Below are positions 9,297 to 18,327 of a DNA stretch of 64,000 nt, in pieces (positions within the stretch are counted from its first letter, which is position 1; each line of letters begins with the position of its first letter). The position numbers and the translations under genes are program-made. The notes under the pieces were generated by a model. That model worked only from the letters and a program-made list of their open reading frames with translations. It was not told the DNA's origin and did no database searches. Source of the stretch: Mesostigma viride (lineage: Eukaryota; Streptophyta; Mesostigmatophyceae; Mesostigmatales; Mesostigmataceae); NCBI GenBank assembly GCA_009746045.1, contig RPFO01000138.1, positions 1,035,259 to 1,099,258 of the forward strand, read 5' to 3'.

Positions 9297-9560
9297 GTCC
9301 TCAGAAGGGGCATATGGCTTTTAATACACTCTTGGCTACTTCCTGCAGGTGGGGGAATGTAAACTGCCACCTACTCTGGGTGCACAAAGTGCACCTGCCC
9401 ACCAACTGGTGTATTCAGGCACCTAGCCTAGTAGGGGCACCGACAGCTAGAGGGGGGAAGGTCAGCATGGCTATACAGAAGCTAGGGCATGCATGGCGTC
9501 TCAGCAGAGAGTAGCTCTCTGCGTGGGCACAGCATAACTAACTAAATAAAGCTAGGCATC
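9297..9560 (-). mobile_element. SINE-like repeat, copy c
   Basis: The inverted counterpart of 8353-8616. On the minus strand it carries GCAGAGAGctaCTCTCTGC, GGTGCACtttGTGCACC, CCTGCAGGAAGTAGCC and GCCATATGCCCCTTCTGAGG, then ACT and a (TTAAT)n tail. Several self-complementary hairpins occur in a row and no ORF is present. Confidence 0.7.
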
Positions 9561-9569
9561 ATCTGTTCC

Positions 9570-9632
9570 CCTCCCACTGAGGACTTATGCTCACGTGACG
9601 CAGTCACGTGTCTATTAATTAATTAATTAATC
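9570..9632 (+). mobile_element. Ultra-short family B LINE 3'-end insertion
   Basis: CCTCCCACTGAGGACTTATG, the hairpin CACGTGACgcaGTCACGTG and a (TTAA)n tail. It is identical by eye to the end of the 4501-5125 element, in opposite orientation. It meets the tail of the next element tail-to-tail. Confidence 0.75.
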
Positions 9633-9728
9633 ATCTGGAGACTGTGTGGCACATCATAGGCACACATGTACATGACTAAAGAATGCTAAGGCATCAGCTG
9701 GTTTACTGCCTGTATAGTAGGCGTACAT

Positions 9729-9786
9729 TAATTAATTAATTGATTAGACTCGTGCTCCCGTTGGGGAGTCACGGAGCACGTAGTAT
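9729..9786 (-). mobile_element. 58-bp LINE 3'-end insertion with target duplication
   Basis: A (TTAA)n tail, the GTGCTCC...GGGAGCAC stem-loop and a few bases more. It is flanked by the exact 12-bp duplication GTAGGCGTACAT at 9717-9728 and 9787-9798. It is the same 3' core as the end of the insertion at 21447-21947. The target duplication shows it is a complete retrotransposition event, not a leftover. Confidence 0.85.
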
Positions 9787-9851
9787 GTAGGCGTACATGT
9801 ACAAGGCCACGGCTAGGCCTGACTATTCTACACTACTACTGCTGTATTCCC

Positions 9852-10600
9852 CTAAGCTGGGGCGTCTGGGGTAGCTGGGGTCGCGGGGGTCGCTTGCCAG
9901 GGCTTGTGGCCAACGTAGATGGTCGCCCCCTTCCAGTACACCGGCTTCCCCGCCGCGGTCTGCCGGAGATGGAGGTAGGTCGGCCATAGCTCCCTTCGCC
10001 GTTGTTGCTGCGCCAGGGTCAAGTCGTCGTCCAAGGTGAAGGGGGTCTTCTCGAGCCGCTTGCGGCGTCTGAGAAACGAAATCTTGTCCGCGGGGTTCTC
10101 AAAGATGAGAAGAAGCGGGGGCGCCCCTGCCTTACCCCGCGAGCGGGGAAGGCGGTGGGCGGCCAGCTTGATCTCACCAAGGAGACCCATGCGACCAAGG
10201 ATTTTGCTCTCAAACGCATGTGCAAGCTTCTCGGAATTCTCACCTTCCACCATGTCGAAGTTCTTGACGATGACGTTTAGGCTGCGCTTGGCGAGCTCGG
10301 CCTCCTCGCGGAGGTCTAGGGTCTGCCGTTGGAGCTGTGCTGCGACGGCGGAGGTGGTGGAGGTGGTGTGTTGCATGTCTGCCCAGGTCTGGTGGGTGGG
10401 AGGAGCATCGCCAGCCAGGCCAGCGGGTGCATGGCTTGGCGGCAATATCCTTCACCGCCTGGGCGGTGATGCCTGCGGTGTTTTGCAGGCATCCGATGGT
10501 GATGGCGTTGTCCTGGAGGCGCTTGTCGATGTCGCGGAGTTGGGCGGTGATGGAGTCGGTGGAGGCGGAGGGGGGGGGGGGGGGGGGGCTAGGAGGGTGG
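9852..10600 (-). pseudogene. LINE ORF1-like protein (RNA-binding, coiled coil)
   Basis: The upstream frame reads SITAQLRDIDKRLQDNAITI and QNTAGITAQAVKDIA, a short coiled coil. One frame change (near 10,445) leads into the main frame. That runs LQRQTLDLREEAELAKRSLN, VIVKNFDMVEGENSEKL, then RKRLEKTPFTLDDDLTLAQQ, QRRRELWPTYLHLRQTAAGK and PVYWKGATIYVGHKPW. The pattern, coiled coil then an RRM-like core then a helical C-terminal domain ending in Y-x-G-x-x-(I/L)-x-V, is that of L1-type ORF1 RNA chaperones. Family assignment is by pattern only. A G15-G20 run in the DNA (about 10,570) lies upstream and no convincing start codon was found. Confidence 0.6.
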
Positions 10601-10955
10601 CGGTGGCGGTGGGGATGGCAGGGAGCTCAGCAGCCAGCGTGCGGCCTTATAGCTGCCACATCTGCAGCTAGTAGGGGCGTCACGTGCTGTGAGATGGCTT
10701 CTTGGAGGTGTGAGGAGAATTAAAGGTGGATTCGGTCAAGGGGGAGGGGTCCCAGAGGACCACGGCAGAGCGCTGAAGGATGGACAATTAGACGGCGGCG
10801 AGCTGAAGGCGCGGTCGGGACCAGCCAGACAGCTCAGGTCCGCAATGAGAAAACTGGCCGTCAGATCCGGTGCGGAGGCAATTAGTGGCGTTGGAGGCGC
10901 TGGCACAGGTCAAGAAGGGAGGCGTACGACCCATAAAACAACACTAGGAACTCAG

Positions 10956-11435
10956 GAACCGTAAAAGTGGTAAAAGTGGTAAAAGTAGGTGGTAAAAAGT
11001 GGTAAAAAGTGGTAAAAAGTGGTAAAAAGTGGTAAAAAGTGGTAAAAAGTGGTAAAAAGTGGTAAAAAGTGGTAAAAAGTGGTAAAAAGTGGTAAAAAGT
11101 GGTAAAAAGTGGTAAAAAGTGGTAAAAAGTGGTAAAAAGTGGTAAAAAGTGGTAAAAAGTGGTAAAAAGTGATAAAAAGTGGTAAAAGTGGGGGAAAAGT
11201 GATAAAACGGTGGGAAAACGCTAGGAGCAAAGCAGGTGGTAAAATCATTTTACCACCTTTTACCACCTCTTTTACTGTCAAAGTGGTAAAAAATACCACA
11301 AAGTGGTAAAAGTGAGGGTGGTAAAAACACGCCACAAAGTGGTAAAAGTGAGGGTGGTAAAAACACGCCACAAAGTGGTAAAAATGAGGGTGGTAAAAAA
11401 ATACCACAAAGTGGTAAAAATGACAGTGATAAAAA
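10956..11435. repeat. CACTA-1 subterminal array, GTGGTAAAAA units
   Basis: From about 10966 to 11200 it holds some twenty head-to-tail 10-bp units GTGGTAAAAA. More spaced and partly inverted copies (CAAAGTGGTAAAAGTGAGGG) run to about 11435. CACTA elements usually have such motifs near their ends as binding sites for a transposon-encoded protein; that role is inferred here. Confidence 0.85.
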
Positions 11436-12004
11436 AGGGGAAAATGCAGAGTTTGCCAGCATTACAACACAAGCACTGTTAAGAACAGCTTAACAGGCCA
11501 TCATTCCAAATGGTTTCTTTATTAGAAATAATAATACATCCCATTTACAGTTGACTCTCTTGATTTACAATGAGGATTTAGCCCCACATTGGGCGTCTCA
11601 GCGATATACGTTTCCACCATTGTGAAATAACACAGGCCGCATCAAGCCCAGCCAATTAATTTACTTCTTCTTCAGGTGTCATCATGATCAATGATGCTTC
11701 TTTGCATGAACAAAGCCACACAGTTGCCAGCACTCATGCTTTGGAGGCCTGCAGGCACACAGAGCACCACCATTGAAGAGGACACAAGGGCAGCAAGGCA
11801 GGGGGGGGGGGCAGTCAGGCACGGCAGATAGTTGTTGCCCAGCAAAACATCCTATGGTGAAATGGGTTATGCCTGTGGGTATGATGCATGACCTAGCATG
11901 AGAGTGATACATACATGAGTAACAAAAATATACGCACATGGCAATTGGGTGTGACAACACCACATCACTACATAGCTAAAACGTGCTTCAGAAAAAACAT
12001 TCCA
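11436..12004 (-). other. 3' flank of CACTA-1 gene B
   Basis: An AT-rich stretch between the subterminal array and the gene B stop. On the minus strand it holds a possible AATAAA-like signal (TTTCTTTATTAG on plus, near 11515-11526). Small ORFs here have no recognisable content. A further 3' exon cannot be excluded. Confidence 0.4.
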
Positions 12005-15000
12005 CTAAATTACCGGATCAGGAGTCTGACTCTGGGACTCCTTTGCTTGCCGCTCCAGCTCAACTTTCCGCTGCGCTTTTGCCATCATGGCCTGGATCGC
12101 GGCAAGCTCCAGTTCCGCCTCGGTGAGATCTGGCGCGGAGGGAGCATCGGCAGACGCCGTTGCGGGCGAAGGACTAGAGGCAGGCGGGATTGCTGGCGCG
12201 GAGGGAGCATCGGCAGACGCCGTTGCGGGCGAAGGGCTAGAGGCAGGCGGGATCGCTGGCGCGGAGGGAGCACCGGCAGACGCCATTGCGGGCGAAGGGC
12301 TAGAGGCAGGCGGGATCGCTGGCGCGGAGGGAGCACCGGCAGACGCTGCTGCGGCCGGAGAGCTAGAGGCAGGCGGGATCGCTGGCGCGGAGGGAGCACC
12401 GGCAGACGCCGTTGCAGTCGAAGAGCTAGAGGCAGGCGGGATCGATCGCTGGCGCGGAGGGAGCACCGGCAGACGCCTTCTCCTTGGGTGGCGCCCGCGC
12501 TCGCTTGGCCGGTACATACTCATATCCGACACCTCCTCCTTCTCCTCTGCTGGCCCCCAACTCTCCTTCAATTTCGCACGTGCGCCTCGAAGGTCGTCGT
12601 CAGTGACGTTGCCCAGAAGGACCCACGCCTTCTCGTTGCCCTCGGCGTCACCGTAATGCATCGTGGCAAAGACTGTCAACAAACAGCATTTGCGAGCCCC
12701 CATCACGCTCCACACTGAACCGCGTGCCGTAAGGGGCCTTGAGCTTCGGCTTCACCTCCACCACTTTGCCAGGCTCCCAAACATACGCAGCCGGCCGTGC
12801 CCCATCGCGCTCGTACTTGTACCTTTGTGCCACGAAGGCCCCGTGCAGTGCTTCTCCGAAACCACCAGGGCCCGGTCGCTCTTGAACCACCGCGGTTCGC
12901 AGTAAGGTGCTCGATCAGATAGTGCGCAAGACCCAAGTCCATGGGACCACTAGGAAGCTTTCGCTTTGCAGCCGGCTTCTTGCTGGCGGCCGGCTTCTTG
13001 CTGGCGGCCGGCTTCTTGCTGGCGGCCGGCTTGTTGCTGGCGGCCGGCTTGTTGATGGCGGGGCGCGACGTGATGGGCTCGAAGACATCTGGCTTGATGG
13101 CAGGCACACGAGCAGGCGGGAGACCATCCGGCATTGGCAGGTCGGCCAGCTTGGGCCCCGGAGTGGGCGGCTCCACGGTGTTGTTGGGCACCGGAGGGGA
13201 CGGCTGCACAGCGTTGCTGGGCACCGGAGGGGGCGGCATGACAGGCTGCGTGCCAACGGGAGGGGGCGGCGGTACAACCTTCTTGGCCACCGGAGGGGGC
13301 GGCATGACAGGCTGCTTGGGAACGGGAGGGGGCGGCGGTACAACCTTCTTGGCCACCGGAGGCGGCGGCCTCACATCCGATGCCTCCACAGGTGGAGGCG
13401 CGCGTACCCTGCGACTTCCTGCTCTAACTCCTCCTCAAGGGCTTGGAGCCGAGCTCCGAGTCTCCGAATTTCATCTGCTCGGACGCCTGTGGCATGCTGC
13501 ACAGGCTTGGCCTCCGGCTTGACCTCCGGCTTGATCTCCGGCTTGACCTCCGGCTTTACTTCCGGCTTGACCTCCGGCTTGACCTCCGGCTTGGCCGCCG
13601 GCTTGGCCGCCGGCTTGGCAGCAGGAATTGCCTGCAAGCAGAGGGCGGGGCATGGAATAAGGACATTAACATTCGGGAAGTCGGTTAATAGCAGACCCGC
13701 GATGAAAGGAAAAACCAAGAAGCTTGCAGACTCCTGTAGCTAAAGATAGCGTTATTACCTTTGGCATGTTCGTCACGTCGCCGAGCGCTTGGCGATTTTC
13801 CTTCAGGTCGCCGTCATCATCTGACTCCTCGGCGCCAGCACTCTGCCGCTTTTTGGAGCTCGCGTTGCTTAGCCACCGGCTCAGCTTCCTTTCTTACGAA
13901 TTCGTCAACACTTAAGGCTTTGGGTTTGGAGCCCTTGGGCTTCTGGGGGGTGAGCTCACCAGTCGTCGGGTCTAGCACCCAGCATGATGCCTCATACTTA
14001 TCCAGCTCTGCACGGTTGTCGTCACCCACAGCTGTTTCTAGAAAGTTACTGCAGCTCTTCTGTTAGGGATATTATATCCACCTGGCCACAATATATCCCA
14101 GCCTGATTTATTTCTTGTTGGGTTTATTCCATATGGACTGGGAATTTGATAGTTATGATAAGCTAGATGAATCGGGCTCAATGAGCTGATCAATATTCAT
14201 GTGCCATAGTCCTATACTTGGACATGGATGACTTGTACCCTGAGTCAGCCTAGTAGCATCACGTATTTGATTGACAAGTGGTGCTATGGCCTATTGGACA
14301 AGTGTTTTGGTCCATGAGCTGACAAGTGTTGAATTAGCTCATGATGACACATGTTATGACTTACATGATGACAAGTGGGTAGACTCATTGCATGACACTT
14401 GTCACTCCAAGGAGAAGAGATGTGTCACTTTAATAATCATGTTATGTGGCACATTATTATGTAGACACTTGGCATCTAGCTATTATGCCAGCTCATTGGA
14501 TCATGTCTAGAATGTTCTAGGAATGTTCTAAGAATATGCCAGGAATATTCCTGGAATATACTGAGAATATGCTGGGAATATGCTAGGAATATGCTAGGAT
14601 GTTTCTACAAGCTTCTGTGATGATGTCATTGCTGATGTCATCCTTAATTCCTAGCCTAAAAGGTGTAAAAGGAAACTGCCCCCTAAGGGCAGGTACCTCC
14701 ATTTCACCTCCATTGAACCTCTATTGAACCTCCATTCAACCTATTTTCCTAACCTCTAAATCTATGAAATAAAACTCTTTTTTCTGGTCTCTCTTCCATT
14801 GTCTTCAAGCTCAGTCTTTCATCACCTGCAAGGTGAAAGGGTAGCAAGGCCAAGCAAAAGGCATTGTGTAAAACCCATTAGTTTCCTCTACCTTTTCCAA
14901 CATCTTCTTTATCCGGTTAATCAACGCCTCCACCATCTTGCCATCCTGTTCCTTGAGGACATACCCGTCTACCAGGTATGCACGGCCAAAGGTCGTTATT

Positions 15001-15143
15001 TGCAGTCTTAAGGTCCGCACATATTCCTTGGGACCGACGTTTTGTTTGGGCTTTTCGTCTTCGGTCGCTTTTGCATCAAATCGCTCCCACTCCTCGTCAC
15101 TGCACACGTGAGCTGGTCGGAGCACTGCTACCCTTCTCGGCAT
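12005..15143 (-). pseudogene. CACTA-1 gene B (possible TnpA-like DNA-binding protein), broken
   Basis: Coding runs from the ATG at 15143 to TPDPVI at 12005. An N-terminal part (PKEYVRTLRLQITTFGRAYL) is cut by a solo LTR (14061-14902). Next come ELDKYEASCWVLDPTTGELT, a basic/acidic patch, KPEV repeats, a coiled coil (RRLGARLQALEEELEQEV) and Pro-rich VPPPPPV repeats with KKPAAS repeats. The conserved block RYKYERDGARPAAYVWEPGK to KAWVLLGNVTDDDL, SAPAIPPASS repeats and a final coiled coil follow. The block and the repeats-plus-coil end are shared with gene B of CACTA-2 (WVMLGNVTVNDL). At least two frame changes and unresolved introns break it. En/Spm TnpA binds subterminal motifs; that role here is inferred from context. 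Confidence 0.65.
14061..14902. mobile_element. Solo LTR, Ty1/copia family of the 28,330 element
   Basis: A fossil LTR of 842 bp, TGTTAGGG...TTCCAACA, with a perfect 5-bp target duplication TCTTC (14056-14060 and 14903-14907). Sequence and layout match the 778-bp LTRs of the copia element at 28330-34831 but with many differences, so this insertion is clearly older. It has a TATA-like stretch and AATAAAAC near its end. It sits inside a coding exon of CACTA-1 gene B. A solo LTR is normally left by recombination between the two LTRs of a full element. Confidence 0.9.
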
Positions 15144-15175
15144 TTACAACGTTCGGTCGCACACCACCCACTAGG

Positions 15176-15565
15176 AAGTCGGGTTCTGAGATTTTTCTCA
15201 GGAATCCTGAGATTTCCTGATTTTTTTCTCAGGATTCCTTAGATTTTTGAGGACTTCCTGAGATTTCCTGATTTTTTTCTCAGGATATCAGGAGAAATCC
15301 TGAGAAACCCTGAGATTTTTCTCAGGATTCCTGATATTATATCAGGACTTTCTCCTGAGAATCTTGAGAAGTGCCTGAGATTTTTCTCGCCACACACTGA
15401 GAAACACTGAGAATCCTGAGAAAATCCTGAGAAATCCTGAGATCCTGAGAAAACCCGCTGAATCAGAAAAAATCAGGAAAATCAGGACACTTAGCATGGC
15501 ACAAAAAATCAGGAAAATCAGGACACTTAGCATGGCACAAAAAATCAGGAAAATCAGGACACTGA
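15176..15565. repeat. CACTA-2 left subterminal repeats (CTGAGATTTTTCTCAGGA)
   Basis: Many direct and inverted copies of TCCTGAGA, TTTTTCTCAGGA and AATCAGGAAAATCAGGACAC. The inner end has a triple tandem repeat of about 35 bp (ACACTTAGCATGGCACAAAA). The Ty3/gypsy element is inserted at its inner edge. Confidence 0.88.
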
Positions 15566-15570
15566 GCGTG

Positions 15571-16349
15571 TGTAACAAGCAAAAATGACTTTGTTGTTAC
15601 ATCCTTTGTTTTGTGAATGTTTGGCTTTTATTCGAGGACTTTTGGATCAGTATTGAGAAAGTTATGAGGTTTCTAAGACGACGGTACTTGGAGCTGATAC
15701 TTTGTCAGCCAACTGATAGGAACCCTCATTGGTCGTGGCCTGATCCACGTAGGGTTGTAGTTTGTTGGCTGATACTACTGATAGGAGCCCTCATTGGTCG
15801 TGGCCTGATCCACGTGGGGTTGTAGTTTGTTAGTTGGTACTATTGAGTCTTAAATGCTCCTTTGGGACTTCAGTGCTCACGACAGATTTAGGATCTCATG
15901 GAAAGATTCTGCCAGGCTGTGTGTGGTGTTGTTCTGTTTTGTGTGACTAGGATGGATACGAAGATCTTGTATAGGATTCCATGGTTCTGATTGGTTCTCT
16001 TCAGGCTAAGGTTGGAGCAAGTTCGACAAGCACGTCGATATCAAGGACGTGGGGTCGCCATTGTTGCTACGTTGGTTTTGATTCACCATGGTATAATAAA
16101 GCTTGGCTTTGTTGTCCATCCATAAGAGCCCCTTGGCTATAGACGTCCTTCAGTTCCACAGAGGTCGTCTATACACGAGCTTGTCTTTGTGTCTACAAGG
16201 GGTTGTGATTCCCTAAATCACGTGCTGTGGAATTTCCATCTCAACGTTGCTCGGATACTTGAAGTTCTGCGACTCAGGAAAGCAACCCAGGTAAAAGATC
16301 TTTCATATTGGACTGTGGATGATGCTGATGATCATTTTTAGTCGTTACA
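15571..16349 (+). repeat. 5' LTR of the Ty3/gypsy element
   Basis: 779 bp, TGTAACAAGC...GTCGTTACA. It contains two imperfect copies of a GGTCGTGGCCTGATCCACGT block and a TATAATAAAG stretch. Confidence 0.95.
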
Positions 16350-16577
16350 TTGGTATCGGAGGATCTCTACTTTGGTGTTTCTCTTGAAGTCGCAACCTTC
16401 CGGGTAGTACAACGTTGATCAGATGTCTGTCATCCGAGAAGATTCATAGAGTTGCGGAAAACTTACGGTGTTACAGACTGAGACACATCCTGATGTGACT
16501 GTCTTGCTCTGTAACACTAGAAGTCAGCCGTAACCGTTGTCTCTACTAGGCAGACGATCGCGACTCCATGTGGAAGT

Positions 16578-18086
16578 ATGAGTAGTTCGAAGACACAATC
16601 ACCTTTACCCCCTACTAATCAAGGTTCAAGCGATCCGTCATCATCTCTGGAACCCATTGCTAGGGAAGGTGCTGAGACAACTACTCGTACTCCACGGCGT
16701 CAACTTGATTTCAACCGTACTTCTATGTCTGAAGTGAGGCGGCCCTCGTTGTCCATAGGGCCCAAGTTTTCCGTCATTGCATCTGGTCTCCAACCAGGCG
16801 AGCCATCGCTGACAGGCGTGGGTCGAGGAGCGTCACTGTCGCCCAGGATTCCAAGCGCGCGAACGAGTCCTGTGCGGAGTGCATCTTCTTCATTTCTTTT
16901 CCCGCTAAATACCACGCCTGGAAGAGACGGGACCAGACTTGCAGCGGATCGCCTCTCAGCAGCTAAAATCAGATTATTACACGATGAACAACACGCAGCG
17001 ATGTATAGAAAGATGGTGGAGGAGGTGGAACAGGATGTGGGAAGACTTCGTCAGAGAATTGAGGAGGAGGAGGCGGCCATGCGTGACATGGTTGCTGGAT
17101 TGGGGAGAGAGGCTCCTCGGTTGGGTGACGGAAGGGTTTTACCTAATAGTACCGCAGTTACTACGAGGAATGAGACGCAGGATAGCGATAGGCAGGATCC
17201 AGCGCAGACGACCTCGGTCACCTTCACCACCCCCGCCAGCGACGTCCCCGTGACCGTCACTATACCACCGCATCAAGGTTCCGCCCCGCCATTTCCAAAA
17301 ATCGAATCCGTAGACAAGCTGTCGCTCACCAATCTAACCCACCGCAGTTTCGATCATTTCTCTACTCGATTCCAGGATGTGTTCGCTATCCACTTTGCTA
17401 ACTACGGCAAACGAGCGGAAGAACGACTTTCCCTGGACATCCAGAAGAAGATGGTTCGACAGCGAATGAGCGACAGTGCAGCCGACAGGTTTGATGAGTT
17501 TTTACGATCCTCGGCAGGTAATACTTGCAAGGATTTGCCATCTCTCATGCTTTCATTTCGACGTTTTCTCCTTCCCCAGGACCAGCTCCGTCTGGACCGG
17601 GACGCGTTGGCCAACTGTACTCAGTCCGGCCTGACACTACCACAATATGTAGAGACGTTTACCAACCTGAGGGCCAAAATCCCCCAGTGCTCTGATTCTG
17701 AAGCTCTTCACAGGTTTCTGCATGGGCTCTCCCCTCAAGTCAGGGTGGATATTGACAAGCATTTCTCCCCTTTCGACTATGTCGAGTGGAAGTGGGATAC
17801 TGTGCTGTCTTATGCCCTCACGCTGTGCCGTGTCCCTGACTTTTCCCTCAAGTGGGAGCCTGCTGCAGGCAACCAGGCGCCTGCTGTTAAGAAGCCCCTG
17901 AACCAGCTGAACGCTGTGATGGAGGAGCTCAGTGCCATGGAGCAGTCCAAAGGAGCCTGTTTCACGTGTGGCCAGCTGGGACACTTTGCACGGGATTGCC
18001 CCAAGCGAGACCAGTTCCCAGCGACACCAAGGGTCCTCAGGGGGTTCTTCCATTCACCAGACCATCCACCTTCCCTCCTGGGGTGA
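16578..18086 (+). CDS. Ty3/gypsy gag region
   Basis: About 500 residues. A Ser/Pro-rich start and a coiled-coil stretch are followed by a gag core with FDEFLRSSAGNTCKDLPSLM and LPQYVETFTNLRAKIPQCSD. One CCHC zinc knuckle, CFTCGQLGHFARDC, lies near the end. It is a fossil capsid-type gene named by motif. Confidence 0.9.
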   Translation: MSSSKTQSPLPPTNQGSSDPSSSLEPIAREGAETTTRTPRRQLDFNRTSMSEVRRPSLSIGPKFSVIASGLQPGEPSLTGVGRGASLSPRIPSARTSPVRSASSSFLFPLNTTPGRDGTRLAADRLSAAKIRLLHDEQHAAMYRKMVEEVEQDVGRLRQRIEEEEAAMRDMVAGLGREAPRLGDGRVLPNSTAVTTRNETQDSDRQDPAQTTSVTFTTPASDVPVTVTIPPHQGSAPPFPKIESVDKLSLTNLTHRSFDHFSTRFQDVFAIHFANYGKRAEERLSLDIQKKMVRQRMSDSAADRFDEFLRSSAGNTCKDLPSLMLSFRRFLLPQDQLRLDRDALANCTQSGLTLPQYVETFTNLRAKIPQCSDSEALHRFLHGLSPQVRVDIDKHFSPFDYVEWKWDTVLSYALTLCRVPDFSLKWEPAAGNQAPAVKKPLNQLNAVMEELSAMEQSKGACFTCGQLGHFARDCPKRDQFPATPRVLRGFFHSPDHPPSLLG

Positions 18087-18327
18087 GCCAGAGCGACCAC
18101 AGGGCACAGCCTGGGTTTAGACCCAACTTCCAGGCTTCGGGCAAGGGACCATTCCAGCCCAAGGGCTTCAGCAGGCAAGACAGGCGTCGGATGGTCAACG
18201 CCCTGTGGCACCTCCTAGCAGAGGAGGAGGAGGGAGAAGGGGAGGCAGACGGCATAGAGGATCAGCAGGTGCAGCCTTCAGTGGGGAGCTCGTCTTCAGA
18301 TCATCCTCCTGAGCTGCCAAAAAACTA

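Larger units (their letters stand above)
9633..10941 (-). mobile_element. ORF1-only LINE derivative
   Basis: On the minus strand an ORF1-like gene (stop at 9852) is followed directly by about 220 bp of 3' UTR and a (TTAA)n tail, with no ORF2 between them. The 3' end reads ATGTGCCACACAGTCTCCAG, then ATGA and the tail. A 58-bp insertion splits the 3' UTR. The upstream side is cut by CACTA-1 at 10942. The arrangement recalls mammalian HAL1 (half-L1) elements. Confidence 0.65.
10942..15168. mobile_element. CACTA-1 transposon, left part
   Basis: The terminus CACTAGGAACTCAGG opens at 10942 and is followed by a tandem subterminal array and gene B on the minus strand. At 15169, only 25 bp upstream of the gene B start, a second CACTA element is inserted. 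The right part of CACTA-1, with its transposase gene, resumes at 50178. Joining the two sides gives a gene B-tnp2 spacer of about 920 bp, close to the roughly 790-930 bp in CACTA-2. The right terminus of CACTA-1 is not in the window. Confidence 0.8.

Noticed and set aside
10966-11200. Regular short repeats resembling a CRISPR array
   Set aside because: The unit is only 10 bp with no spacers, in a eukaryotic transposon end.
12087-12656. A 189-codon Gly/Ala/Glu repeat frame on the plus strand opposite gene B
   Set aside because: It is the mirror of the Pro/Ala/Ser repeats in gene B; the minus strand holds the conserved block and coiled coils.
12945-12953. CACTAGGAA inside CACTA-1 gene B (also at about 30188 in the copia element)
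   Set aside because: Both are within coding frames without adjacent subterminal arrays, so they are chance matches.
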